A DNA stretch of 50,105 nucleotides from Streptomyces showdoensis (GCF_039535475.1 NZ_BAAAXG010000025.1:1-50105); one strand, 5' to 3'. Counted from the first letter of the stretch, positions 9,038 to 16,990 are shown. Made by a program: numbers and translations. The notes: generated by a model not told the origin, from the letters alone.

Positions 9038-9114
9038 CCTTCGCGTGAGGTTCTTGAAAGGGCCCGCAGCACATCGAGTTTCACGAGCTAGTGGATTCAA
9101 GGGAGGTGAGTGCG

Positions 9115-9513
9115 ATGACCGCGTCCGTGAACGTGCGGAGGCTGATCGCCGGGGCGGCGTCGGCCGGGCTGCTGGCCGGCGCGTCCGTGCTGGGCGTCTC
9201 CGCCACGGCGAACGCAGCGTCGATGCCGTCGGCGGCGACCTCGGCGGTCACCGGAGACCGGGACCACCGTCACGACCGGTGGGAACGGCACGAGCGGTGC
9301 GACTGGGTGAAGGGCCAGTGGGCCGAGAAGTGGGTCAAGGGGCACTGGGAGTGGAAGTGGCACCAGGGAACCTGGCACCACAGCTACCAGGACCACCACG
9401 GGAAGTGGCACGACGGATGGTGGGGCAAGGGCTACTGGAAGCAGCACTGGGTGCCCGGCCACTACGTCGATCACTGGGTTCCCGCCCACTGGGACTGCCA
9501 CGACAAGTGGTAG
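9115..9513 (+). CDS. small secreted Trp/His-rich repeat protein
   Basis: 132 residues from the ATG at 9115 (GGGAGGTG ribosome site; an upstream in-frame GTG at 9091 is less likely). A signal peptide ends around ATANAASM. The mature part is strikingly rich in Trp, His and Lys, with repeated units such as WVKGHWEWKWHQGTWH, then HWVPGHYVDHWVPAHWD, and very few aliphatic residues. Two Cys bracket the repeats (CDWVKG and DCHDKW), which suggests one disulfide. No family recognised. The His clusters suggest metal binding and the Trp repeats suggest a surface, glycan or matrix role. A SigK-like promoter and a downstream terminator make it a single-gene unit. Confidence 0.85.
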   Translation: MTASVNVRRLIAGAASAGLLAGASVLGVSATANAASMPSAATSAVTGDRDHRHDRWERHERCDWVKGQWAEKWVKGHWEWKWHQGTWHHSYQDHHGKWHDGWWGKGYWKQHWVPGHYVDHWVPAHWDCHDKW

Positions 9514-9529
9514 CGCGCACCAGGGCGTC

Positions 9530-9558
9530 GTGGGGTTCCGGTACCACCGGAACCCCAC
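9530..9558 (+). terminator. hairpin terminator, 13-bp perfect stem
   Basis: GTGGGGTTCCGGT at 9530-9542 pairs with 9546-9558 around an ACC loop, 17 bases after the stop of the Trp/His-rich gene. Confidence 0.8.
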
Positions 9559-9624
9559 TCCTCTTCCGTACCTGCCCGGCGTCCCGTCCGGGGCGCGGGG
9601 TGGCACCGATCGTGAGGAATGATC

Positions 9625-10050
9625 ATGGACACCGTCATCGCGTCCCGCAGGTGTCCGCCCACGCTGCACCTCCCGCTCCCGCCCGATGCGCAGGCTGCCC
9701 GGCACGCCCGCCGGAGCGTGGAACGGATACTGGCTTCCGAGCCGGCCCTCTGCCCGCGTGCGGTTGCCGAGGACCTCGTGCTGATCGTCTCCGAGCTGGT
9801 CACCAACGCGGTCCTGCACGCCGACGGCCCGTTTGCGCTCACGCTCAGTCTGGAGGCGGGGCGGGCGGGCATCGCCGTGAGCGACGGCTCACCCGGCCTT
9901 TCGGGCCGCCGCTCGAGGGTCGGGGCACGGCGGATCGGTTCGGGCGGGCGCGGTCTGAACATCGTCCGGGCTCTCGGGGCGGACCTGTTCGTCAGCCGCT
10001 GGGACTGTGGGAAGCAGGTCGTCGCGGTCGTCACCTGGCAGGACGGGTGA
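9625..10050 (+). CDS. RsbW-like ATP-binding regulatory protein (HATPase_c_2)
   Basis: 141 residues from the ATG at 9625 (GAGGA 6 bases upstream; an ATG at 9619 is too close to it). It is a single GHKL ATPase domain with the N-box SELVTNAVLHA, G1 box VSDGSPG and G2 region GSGGRGLNIV, as in anti-sigma or serine kinases of the RsbW/SpoIIAB group. Such proteins bind sigma factors or phosphorylate STAS antagonists. It stands alone between two terminators, a common layout for the many orphan Streptomyces copies. Possible partners are the STAS protein at 40.2 kb and sigma factors elsewhere. Confidence 0.9.
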   Translation: MDTVIASRRCPPTLHLPLPPDAQAARHARRSVERILASEPALCPRAVAEDLVLIVSELVTNAVLHADGPFALTLSLEAGRAGIAVSDGSPGLSGRRSRVGARRIGSGGRGLNIVRALGADLFVSRWDCGKQVVAVVTWQDG

Positions 10051-10059
10051 AGAGGGGAA

Positions 10060-10091
10060 CTGCGGGTGGCTGTCCCGACAGCCACCCGCAG
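10060..10091 (+). terminator. hairpin terminator, 15-bp perfect stem
   Basis: CTGCGGGTGGCTGTC at 10060-10074 pairs with 10077-10091 around a 2-base loop, 9 bases after the RsbW-like gene. Confidence 0.8.
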
Positions 10092-10224
10092 CCGACCCGC
10101 CCGGCACGGGAGTGATGCGCAGCGTGCCCCCAGGGCCGCGCCCGGCCCCGTGCCGGGTCGGGTCACCGGCCGGCGCCTACCCGTCTTGCGGGCGCCGGAC
10201 CGGAGCTCTGCTCACGGCAGACGG

Positions 10225-10520
10225 TCAGGTGTCGACACAGGCGTTGCCGAAGGACGGGTCCAGCAGGCCGATGAGGCCCTGTTGCCGCAGGCGTTGACGG
10301 GTACGTGGATCGGCACCTGGAGGAGCTTGCCCGAGCCCACGCCCGGCGCGTACGAGCTCACGCCCGGCGCGTACGAGGCCACGCCCGGCGCGTACGAGCT
10401 CACACCTTGCGCGCCCACGTCGGCCGACGCCACCGACGCGCCCGCCAACACGACCGCGCCGGCCGACACGACCGCGCCCGCTGCCGGGGCCAGGCCCGGA
10501 CCTCGTCGCGGATCGATCAT
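10225..10520 (-). pseudogene. chaplin, frameshifted near its C-terminus
   Basis: From the ATG at 10520 the frame gives a signal peptide (AGAVVLAGASVASA), three SYAPGV-type repeats, then the chaplin core LLQVPIHVPVNACGN. At about 10280 the frame must shift by one base to continue as GLIGLLDPSFGNACVDT and stop at 10225; without the shift the read-through frame runs to 10212 with no chaplin C-terminus. Chaplins are amyloid-forming coat proteins of aerial hyphae and spores. The gene is short-chaplin sized with no sorting signal. The lesion may be real decay or a sequencing error (AACCAG read as AACAG would explain it). Confidence 0.8.
10320..10400. repeat. short tandem repeats within the chaplin gene
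   Basis: About three copies of a 21-base unit (ACGCCCGGCGCGTACGAGCTC with small changes) encode the repeated Ser-Tyr-Ala-Pro-Gly-Val segment of the chaplin. Such units can gain or lose copies by slippage. Confidence 0.7.
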
Positions 10521-10708
10521 GTCTCCGTACCTCCCCGTGAGGGTGTACGGCCGCGCGGAGGTCCCGCGCGGCCGGTGAGAGATCCCGTGAACACCTACGG
10601 GCTCCCGCACACCCGCTCTTCGCCACAGCCCTCCCGGCGGCTTGGTCTCATCCCGCCGGTTCCCCCCGACGGGTTAGTAGCGGTTTGCGCAGCTGACGAA
10701 GCCTCCTC

Positions 10709-10735
10709 CCATCCGCAGATACGTCGGCTACGAAG
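10709..10735 (+). promoter_or_regulatory. candidate SigK autoregulatory promoter
   Basis: CCATCC, a 15-base spacer, then ACGAAG, about 97 bases upstream of the sigK start. The -35-like half matches the SigK consensus exactly; the -10-like half matches four of six. Autoregulation is usual for ECF sigma/anti-sigma pairs. Confidence 0.4.
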
Positions 10736-10831
10736 AACAGGCGAGACAGACGCGCAGGCTTGCCGGAAACCGGACCGTCCTCGGGGGCGGTCCGGCCCCC
10801 GTAGCAGCGACGACACGAGGAACGGCATGCG

Positions 10832-11497
10832 ATGGACGCCCCGACCCCCGACGGCCCCACCAGTCGGCCGTTTCGCCTCCTGGCCACAGCCGGAGCCCCG
10901 CAGGTGAACCAACCGATCCCCTTCAACACCGGCCGTCCCTCCGACCCCGCCCGCCGCGACCTGCCCTCCATCATGGAAAGCGTCGCCCGCGGCGACCAAG
11001 ACGCCTTCTCCGCGCTCTACGACGCCCTGGCACCGACGGTGTTCGGCATCGTGCTCAAGGTCGTTCGCGACCGGGCGCAGTCCGAGGAGGTCGCGCAGGA
11101 GGTGATGGTCGACGTGTGGCGGCAGGCCGCCCGCTACCGGCCCGAAGCCGGCTCGGTCACCACGTGGGCGGCCACCATCGCCCACCGCCGGGCCGTGGAC
11201 CGGGTCCGCTCCGCCCAGGCCGCCACCGACCGTGAGCAGGCCCAGGCGGCCCGTGCGCTCACCACCACCGCCGACGAGATCGCCGAGCAGGCCGACACCC
11301 GCCTGGAATCCGAGCAGGTACGGCGCTGTCTGCGCGGCCTGACCGAGCTCCAGCGCCAGGCCGTGACCCTCGCCTACTACCAGGGGCTGACCTACCGTGA
11401 AGTCGCCGAGACCGTGCACACGCCGCTTCCCACCATCAGGACAGGCATGCGCGACGGACTCATCCGGCTCCGCGACTGCATGGGGGTGACCCCATGA
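10832..11497 (+). CDS. sigK: ECF RNA polymerase sigma factor SigK
   Basis: 221 residues. Region 2 spans about residues 55-115 (DAFSALYDALAPTVFGIV, then EEVAQEVMVDVWRQAARY) and region 4 about 165-215 (LTELQRQAVTLAYYQGLTYREVAETV). The sequence and its co-translated RskA-type partner fit the SigK/ECF19 group. The ATG at 10832 has GAGG 11 bases upstream; a GTG at 10904 would give a protein 24 residues shorter. It would direct transcription of extracytoplasmic-function genes, plausibly including the nearby fasciclin and Trp/His-rich genes. Confidence 0.9.
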   Translation: MDAPTPDGPTSRPFRLLATAGAPQVNQPIPFNTGRPSDPARRDLPSIMESVARGDQDAFSALYDALAPTVFGIVLKVVRDRAQSEEVAQEVMVDVWRQAARYRPEAGSVTTWAATIAHRRAVDRVRSAQAATDREQAQAARALTTTADEIAEQADTRLESEQVRRCLRGLTELQRQAVTLAYYQGLTYREVAETVHTPLPTIRTGMRDGLIRLRDCMGVTP

Positions 11498-12252
11498 ACC
11501 AGCACCGCTCCGACCTCCACGCCCTCGCCGCCGCCTACGCCCTCGACGCCCTTGAAGACGGCGAACGCCAAGCCTTCGACGCCCACCTCCAGGTCTGCGA
11601 GGCCTGTCGGCAGGAAGCCGCCGAGTTCCGGGCCACCGCGGCCCGCCTGGCCGCAGGCGTCGCCCAGCCACCGCCCGCCTCCGCCAAAGCGCAGGTCTTG
11701 GCCGCCATCGACGAAGTGCGCCAACTGCCACCCCGCGTGCCCGCGACCGTGGCCACCGCGTCCGCCCCGGCGGTGGGCGGCATGCTGCGCCGCCGGGCCG
11801 TGCCCCTGGCGCTGGCCGCCGGCGTTGCCACCGCCGCCCTAGGCGGCATCGCCGTGTGGCAGACGCAGAACGGTGAGGACTTCCAGGCACAGACCCGCCA
11901 GGCCCAGCAGCGACTCGACACGATCAGCACGGTTCTGGCGGCACCCGACGCGCGCACCGTCCACGGGCGGGCCGCCAACGGCGCCCTGACCACCGTCGTC
12001 GCCTCCGACCGGCAGAACAAGGCCGTCTTCACCGCCGCCAACCTCCCCGCACCAGGAGAGGGCAAGACCTATCAGCTGTGGCTCGACCACGACGGCACCA
12101 TGCGTCCCGCCGGACTCATCGACCACGACGGAACCGTCATCCTCACCGGCAACCCCGCCGACGCGGGCGCCGTCGGGCTCACCCTCGAACCCTTCGGAGG
12201 ATCCCCCCAGCCCACCACCGACCCCCTGCTCCTGATGACCCTTCCAGCCTGA
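11494..12252 (+). CDS. rskA: anti-sigma-K factor RskA
   Basis: 252 residues. The cytoplasmic N-terminal anti-sigma domain has the zinc-type pattern His31-x3-Cys35-x2-Cys38 (HLQVCEACRQE). A single transmembrane helix spans about residues 105-125 (VPLALAAGVATAALGGIAVW). The extracytoplasmic domain has the RskA signature GKTYQLWL and ends in GLTLEPFGGS. Its ATG overlaps the sigK TGA by 4 bases, so the two are translationally coupled. It should hold SigK inactive until regulated proteolysis releases it. Confidence 0.93.
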   Translation: MNQHRSDLHALAAAYALDALEDGERQAFDAHLQVCEACRQEAAEFRATAARLAAGVAQPPPASAKAQVLAAIDEVRQLPPRVPATVATASAPAVGGMLRRRAVPLALAAGVATAALGGIAVWQTQNGEDFQAQTRQAQQRLDTISTVLAAPDARTVHGRAANGALTTVVASDRQNKAVFTAANLPAPGEGKTYQLWLDHDGTMRPAGLIDHDGTVILTGNPADAGAVGLTLEPFGGSPQPTTDPLLLMTLPA

Positions 12253-12511
12253 TACCGGCACCCCCTGGGCGACACCACCCCCAGCTGCCCGAACCGAGCC
12301 TCGGGCCGCCCGGGCGGTCTTCATCCTCACCGCCACTGGCCGCCTGCACCGGAGGCACGTCACCGCCGTGGTGGCCGAGCTCCTCGCGGATCTCCTCCAA
12401 TCCGGCCGCCGGGCCGCTGCGAAGTACGGGTGAAACGCAGCGGCCTGGCGGCGTGTCGAGTGGCGGGAGCGGTTGTGGTGCGGGACCGGACAGAGGCGGT
12501 CAACGGTTCGG
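12253..12511. other. junction region downstream of rskA, likely deletion scar
   Basis: No complete gene. A rightward GC3-rich frame ends at a TGA near 12433 (VTAVVAELLADLLQSGRR) and looks like a gene tail I cannot identify. In SigK-type loci of Streptomyces an FAD oxidoreductase and a DUF1365 gene often sit here; neither is present. Confidence 0.35.
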
Positions 12512-12822
12512 GGGTGGCGGGCACCCTCGCCGCCGAGCACTCCGCCGTCGGGCCCGCCACCGCCACCGGCCCGGCCGCCGCCGACAACGGCTACGCAGAC
12601 CACTACGCCAAGACCCTGAGCCCGTGGCGGGAACGCTCCGCCGCCAACCGCTCCACCACCCGCGGTCTCCGCCTCCGCCTCGGCCTCCTCGGCCTCGGCT
12701 TTGGTTTCGACCCGCTCTTCCAGCGCATGCGCGAGTTCTGCCTCGCCTCCTCGGAGGCCGGATTCCGCTCCCGTCAACTCGACATCCGCCAGCTCCTCCT
12801 CACCGAAAGGACCCACCGATGA
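12512..12822 (+). pseudogene. C-terminal remnant of a cyclopropane-fatty-acid-synthase-like methyltransferase
   Basis: Only about the last 80 codons look like a known protein: YADHYAKTLSPWRER, then DPLFQRMREF and SSEAGFRSRQLDIRQLLL, which match the C-terminal end of CFA-synthase-type SAM methyltransferases (HYA.TL..WR, then the YLAYCEAGFR motif). The whole SAM-binding domain is absent. Its stop overlaps the ATG of the intact CFA synthase gene (ATGA), so the original gene was the upstream partner in a coupled operon and lost its 5' part by deletion. A GTG at 12512 could allow translation of a fragment. Confidence 0.65.
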
Positions 12823-14105
12823 GGCCCGCCGCCGACCGACTCGCCCAGCTCCTCGGCCACTTCGTCCCCGGCCCCCTCCCCGTCCGGATCCGCGCGTGGG
12901 ACGGCAGCCAGTCGGGCCCCGCCGACGCGCCCCTCGTCATCCTCCGCTCACCCGCGGCCCTGCGCCGCCTGATGTGGCAGCCCGGCGAACTCGGGCTCGC
13001 CGAGGCGTACATCACCGGAGACCTGGACGTCGAAGGCGACCTGGCCGACGCCCTCTCCCATGCGGGCCGCAGCGTCCGCGACCGCTCCCCGGCTCGCCCG
13101 GGCCCGGCCGCCCTGGCCTCAGCCGCCGCCCTCGCCGCGCGCCTGGGCGCGGCCGGTCCGCCCCCCAGGCGCCCCGGCGGGCGGGCCCGCCTGACCGGCG
13201 GCCTGCACAGCGTCGCGCGGGACCGCGCCGGGATCAGCCACCACTACGACCTCTCCAACGACTTCTACGCCCTTCTGCTGGACGAGACGATGGCGTACTC
13301 CTGCGCCTACTGGACCCGACGCGACGACCCCGCCTACACCCTGGCCGACGCCCAGCGAGACAAGTTCGACCTGATCTGCCGCAAACTCGGGCTCGGGTCC
13401 GGGGACCGGCTGCTCGACGTGGGCTGCGGCTGGGGTTCCCTCACCGTCCACGCGGCCCGCGAACACAAAGCCCGTGTCACCGCCGTCACCCTCTCCCGCG
13501 CCCAGCACGCCCACGTCACCGAGCGCGCCGCACGCGAAGGGGTGGCCGACCTCGTGGACGTCCAGCTGCGGCACTGGCGCGACATCGACGGCGGTGGCTA
13601 CGACGCCGCCGCCGCGATCGAGATGGGCGAGCACGTCGGCGACGCCGAGTACCCCGCCTTCGCCGCGAAACTGCACGACGCGCTGCGCCCCGGGGGACGG
13701 CTGCTGATCCAACAGATGTCCCGCGGCGCCCACGCGCCCGGCGGCGGCGCCTTCATCGAGACGTACATCGCCCCCGACATGCACATGCGCCCCGTCGGCC
13801 GCACCGTCGACCTGCTGGAACGCTCCGGTCTGGAGGTCCGCTCCACCGAATCCCTCCGCGAGCACTACACGACCACCATCGACGCCTGGCGCGCCACCCT
13901 CGAACGGCGCTGGAGCGACGTCGAGGACCTGGTCGGGGAGACCACGGCCCGCGTATGGCGGCTCTACCTCGCCGGGGCCTCGCTCGCCTTCACCGAACGC
14001 CGCATGGGCGTCGACCACATCCTCGCCGTACGGAACACCCGCGACGGCGCGTCCGGCATGCCCGCCACCTCCGCCCCCTGGTACCACCCGGCGATCACAG
14101 CGTGA
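12819..14105 (+). CDS. cyclopropane-fatty-acyl-phospholipid synthase family SAM methyltransferase
   Basis: 428 residues, ATG at 12819. The N-terminal domain has WQPGELGLAEAYITGDLDVEGDL, typical of CFA synthases. The region ISHHYDLSNDFYALLLDETMAYSCAYW is diagnostic. The SAM-binding motif is LLDVGCGWGSL near residue 194, followed by the catalytic-region IEMGEHVG and QQMSRG. It adds a methylene or methyl group to unsaturated acyl chains of membrane phospholipids. It lies in what remains of an operon downstream of sigK-rskA, flanked on both sides by truncated lipid-modifying genes. It appears intact itself. Confidence 0.92.
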   Translation: MRPAADRLAQLLGHFVPGPLPVRIRAWDGSQSGPADAPLVILRSPAALRRLMWQPGELGLAEAYITGDLDVEGDLADALSHAGRSVRDRSPARPGPAALASAAALAARLGAAGPPPRRPGGRARLTGGLHSVARDRAGISHHYDLSNDFYALLLDETMAYSCAYWTRRDDPAYTLADAQRDKFDLICRKLGLGSGDRLLDVGCGWGSLTVHAAREHKARVTAVTLSRAQHAHVTERAAREGVADLVDVQLRHWRDIDGGGYDAAAAIEMGEHVGDAEYPAFAAKLHDALRPGGRLLIQQMSRGAHAPGGGAFIETYIAPDMHMRPVGRTVDLLERSGLEVRSTESLREHYTTTIDAWRATLERRWSDVEDLVGETTARVWRLYLAGASLAFTERRMGVDHILAVRNTRDGASGMPATSAPWYHPAITA

Positions 14106-14366
14106 ACGGCACCCACTTCGGCGACAGCCTTGTCTGGTGGGGCCGGTAACCTGCTCGCCTGCACCACCTGGCGGCTCGCCCTCGCCGTCCTCGTCTCGCC
14201 GGTCCTGATGACCCTGCTCCTCACCGTCGGCAGTGGCGAGCGTCGCCTCCTGGAGAGATACATGGACCACCGCCCCGGCCACGCCGCATACGCGGCCCGC
14301 ACCAGCGGCTTCTTCCCCTTGCCACCCCGTAAAACCCCTCGCCGCGCGCCGGAGAAGACGACATGA
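14102..14366 (+). pseudogene. DUF1295 (steroid 5-alpha-reductase-like) membrane protein, C-terminal remnant
   Basis: The first codons read THFGDSLVWWG, matching the conserved HPNYFGDFLVWWG region near the end of DUF1295 proteins. After one frame change near 14147 the frame continues LLACTTWRLALAVLVSPVLM and ERRLLERYMDHRPGHAAYAARTSGFFPLPP, the usual DUF1295 tail. About 190 N-terminal residues are missing; the remnant abuts the CFA synthase stop directly, so a deletion joined the two. Its tail overlaps the next gene by ATGA. Confidence 0.75.
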
Positions 14367-15091
14367 GCGAACCCGACCGAAGCGGGACCTTCCGTGCTCT
14401 GCATGTGCCCGAGCCCCGGTTCCTGCCCGCGGCCGGCGCGGTACTGCTGTTGCACGGCGGACGCGCCGACTCACTCGCACCTCCGTCGGCCCTCAACCTG
14501 CCCGACCTGAGGATGAGAGCCTTCGCCCGGGTGCTCGGCGAAGACCCCCGCCACGCCGACATCCTCATCGGGTACGTCCGCTACCGGATGCGCGGCTGGA
14601 ACGCGGAGCGCGCCGACCCCGTTCCCGACACGCGCCGGGCGCTGGCCGAACTTGCCGACATGGCCGGCCCTCTGCCCGTGGTGCTGCTCGGGCATTCCAT
14701 GGGCGCCCGAGCCGCGCTGCGCGCCGCCGACGCTCCGCACGTCCGGGGCGTCGTCGCCCTCGCCCCCTGGTGCCCTCCCGGTGAGCCGGTCACCCACCTG
14801 AGCCACCGCACCGTCATCGCCCTCCACGACCCGGCCGACCCGATCACGTCCGCCACCGACACCTGGGCGTACCTCCGCCGCGCCGAGGCCGCCGGGGCCC
14901 GCGTCCGGGGCGTCCGGATGCCCGGCGGTCGCCACGCGATGATCCGCCGCTCACGCCTCTGGCACGGCCTTGCCGCCCGGAGCACAGCCGAGATCCTCGG
15001 TTTGGCGTCCCCACTCCGTACCTCCACCCCGGAGCCCAGGTGGGGGGCCGGCCCGTTGGACGCCGCCCTGTTCACCCCGGTCCCCCGATAG
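14363..15091 (+). CDS. alpha/beta-hydrolase (dienelactone-hydrolase-like)
   Basis: 242 residues. The fold markers are LLLHGG near residue 31, the nucleophile elbow GHSMGAR (about residues 110-116), the acidic loop HDPADPITS and the catalytic His in GGRHAM near residue 193. No signal peptide, so cytoplasmic. It overlaps the DUF1295 remnant by 4 bases, showing it was the last gene of the former lipid operon. Substrate unknown; an ester or lactone is likely. Confidence 0.85.
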   Translation: MSEPDRSGTFRALHVPEPRFLPAAGAVLLLHGGRADSLAPPSALNLPDLRMRAFARVLGEDPRHADILIGYVRYRMRGWNAERADPVPDTRRALAELADMAGPLPVVLLGHSMGARAALRAADAPHVRGVVALAPWCPPGEPVTHLSHRTVIALHDPADPITSATDTWAYLRRAEAAGARVRGVRMPGGRHAMIRRSRLWHGLAARSTAEILGLASPLRTSTPEPRWGAGPLDAALFTPVPR

Positions 15092-15282
15092 GCGACTCAC
15101 GACCCGCCCGTCGGGAACGTCCCTGGCTGTAAGCCGGACTTCAACTGTCCCGCCTCCCGTGCGATACGCCGCGCTTCCGACCAACGGCGTGACGGGGAGG
15201 GCCCGCGACAGCATAATTACTGCCCGGTAACCGATGGGCCTCCTGGACCCTGTTCCGGTCCGCCCCTGACCTGAGGAATCCG

Positions 15283-15678
15283 ATGTCCCCTGAGCGTTCC
15301 GCGCTTCTGCTCGCCGGCCTGATGGCCTCGGCGGGCCTCGCTCACTTCGCCGCCCCCAAGCAGTTCGACGCCATCGTGCCGCGTTCCCTTCCGGGCAGCC
15401 CCCGGGCCTGGACCACGGCCAGCGGCGTGGCCGAACTGGCCTTGGCCGCCGGCCTCGCGATCCCGGCGACCCGAAAGGCGAGCGCCCAGGCCACCGCCCT
15501 GTTCCTGGCCGGAGTGTTCCCGGCGAACGTCAAGATGGCGTACGACTGGCGCCACCGTTCGAGGGCCGCGAGAGCCGTCGCCTGCGCGCGGCTTCCCCTC
15601 CAGGTCCCGCTGATCCTCTGGGCGCGCCACGCCGGTCGCCAGGACGTCAGGCGTGGCGCCGAGGGCGCCGGCGGGTGA
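15283..15678 (+). CDS. DoxX-like membrane protein
   Basis: 131 residues with four hydrophobic segments. The pattern LLAGLMASAGLAHFAAPKQFDAIVP followed by GVAELALAAGLAIP matches DoxX/DoxX-like small membrane proteins, whose roles range from quinone-linked redox to unknown. Its stop is adjacent to the convergent small secreted gene remnant. About 190 bases upstream (15092-15282) separate it from the hydrolase, enough for its own promoter. Confidence 0.75.
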   Translation: MSPERSALLLAGLMASAGLAHFAAPKQFDAIVPRSLPGSPRAWTTASGVAELALAAGLAIPATRKASAQATALFLAGVFPANVKMAYDWRHRSRAARAVACARLPLQVPLILWARHAGRQDVRRGAEGAGG

Positions 15679-15910
15679 TCAGGAGCAGCGCCGGAACAGG
15701 ACCGGCAGCACGGCGAGGGCGGCGAGTGCGGCGAGGGCGGCTTCGATCCTGGAGCGAGTTCCCTGGCTGAGGGTGGCGCCGACGGCGTCATGGCGTTCGG
15801 CGAGATGTGCGTGGAGTGGGGTCGGCGAGTGCCGGGGCTGCCACGGCGAGCCCGAGGGCCGCGGGCAAGGCCATGAGCGTGGTCAGCCGGGTGGAGCACT
15901 TGACCGTCAT
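15679..15910 (-). pseudogene. small secreted protein, frameshifted
   Basis: From the ATG at 15910 a clear signal peptide reads LMALPAALGLAVAAPALADP. A one-base frame change near 15825 is then needed to continue as LHAHLAERHDAVGATLSQG and RIEAALAALAALAVLPVLFRRCS, a GC3-rich stretch ending in a hydrophobic tail. Either frame alone stops early or looks non-coding. The product would be a tiny secreted or tail-anchored protein of unknown function. Confidence 0.5.
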
Positions 15911-16054
15911 CGCGGTGCACCCCCTTCCGGGGAGGTTTCACCTGCACGAGGCCGGATCGCGTTCGTACGTTTGTCCCCTTTCTTCACCGTTCGGTGTGAC
16001 GGCCGAGGGGGAGTGCCCGGTACGGCGGCCGGTGCGACCTCGTAGGCTGCCGCC

Positions 16055-16699
16055 ATGACCGAGAAGATCCAGACGCCGTCGCCCCGCGACGCTTTCGACC
16101 TGCTCATGGCCGGCAACCTGCGGTTCGTCACCGGCTCGCCCGAGCACCCGAACCAGGACGCCGAACGACGCACTTTGACCGCCCCCGGTCAACAGCCGTT
16201 CGCCGTGCTGTTCGGATGCTCCGACTCCCGGCTGGCCGCAGAGATCATCTTCGACCGGGGCCTGGGCGACCTGTTCGTCGTCCGCACCGCCGGGCACGTC
16301 GCCGGCACGGAAGTCCTCGGTTCCATCGAGTTCGGCGTGGCGGTTCTCGGCGCGCCGTTGGTCGTGGTCCTCGGTCACGACTCGTGCGGCGCCGTCGCCG
16401 CGGCCTGCTCCGCCCTGGAGAACGGGCAGACGCCGGGCGGGTTCGTCCGTGACGTCGTCGAACGGGTGACGCCCAGTGTTCTCGCGGCGCGGGCCGCCGG
16501 ACGCGACAAGCCGGACGAGATCCTGGCCGAGCACATCGAACACACCGTGGACCTGCTGCTCGAGCGCTCCCGCGTCCTGGCCGAGGCGGTCGCCGAAGGC
16601 CGTCTCGGTGTGGTGGGCCTGTCCTACCGTCTGGCCGACGGCAGTGCCCAGCTCGTCGCCGCCCGAGGCCTGGACGCGACGGTCCCGACCGCCCCGTAA
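16055..16699 (+). CDS. beta-carbonic anhydrase
   Basis: 214 residues, no signal peptide. The zinc and catalytic signature is complete: Cys55-x-Asp57-x-Arg59 (CSDSR) and His108-x2-Cys111 (HDSCG). The length and the ending VVGLSYRLADG fit the beta class. It interconverts CO2 and bicarbonate in the cytoplasm. It is a single-gene unit with a hairpin terminator downstream; nothing nearby suggests a special pathway. Confidence 0.95.
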   Translation: MTEKIQTPSPRDAFDLLMAGNLRFVTGSPEHPNQDAERRTLTAPGQQPFAVLFGCSDSRLAAEIIFDRGLGDLFVVRTAGHVAGTEVLGSIEFGVAVLGAPLVVVLGHDSCGAVAAACSALENGQTPGGFVRDVVERVTPSVLAARAAGRDKPDEILAEHIEHTVDLLLERSRVLAEAVAEGRLGVVGLSYRLADGSAQLVAARGLDATVPTAP

Positions 16700-16725
16700 C
16701 CACGCTCCTCCACAAGCCCGGCCCT

Positions 16726-16757
16726 GCGTCCCCGCGCCCGCTACGGCGCGGGGACGC
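16726..16757 (+). terminator. hairpin terminator, 13-bp perfect stem
   Basis: GCGTCCCCGCGCC at 16726-16738 pairs with 16745-16757 around a 6-base loop, just after the carbonic anhydrase gene. Confidence 0.8.
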
Positions 16758-16912
16758 GGACTTCGGGCGCGACCAGCCGATCGCGAACCCCGCGGCGGCC
16801 CTGTCTCCGGCGGAGCCACCCACCGGCTCGTACCCCCGTCGTGTTCGGCAGGTGGGCGCCGGAGGACGAGGTCGCCCTTCCCGATCCGGTCGACTGCCCG
16901 GGCACGTGCGTC

Positions 16913-16970
16913 CTCCATGCACCGGGAAACTCTCCCGGCGCCTCCACGCACCGTAAGACTCTCCCGGCGC
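16913..16970. repeat. 29-bp tandem duplication (two units)
   Basis: Units 16913-16941 and 16942-16970 are identical at 25 of 29 positions and share the CTCTCCCGGCGC end. It sits in the gene-poor 16758-17590 stretch and looks like a simple local duplication. Confidence 0.75.
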
Positions 16971-16990
16971 ATGCCGGATGTTCCGCCGGT

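Noticed and set aside
6440..9048. Very long open frames on both strands across the fasciclin and oxidoreductase genes.
   Set aside because: Composition is low-complexity and the alternative frames hold complete, recognisable proteins.
8851..9084. 78 extra N-terminal codons on the molybdopterin oxidoreductase.
   Set aside because: The ATG at 8850 has an ideal GGAGG site, and the upstream codons cover the divergent promoter region and have no protein-like pattern.
16913..16970. Two 29-bp units considered as a minimal CRISPR array.
   Set aside because: The units are directly adjacent with no spacer and differ at four positions; this is a local tandem duplication.
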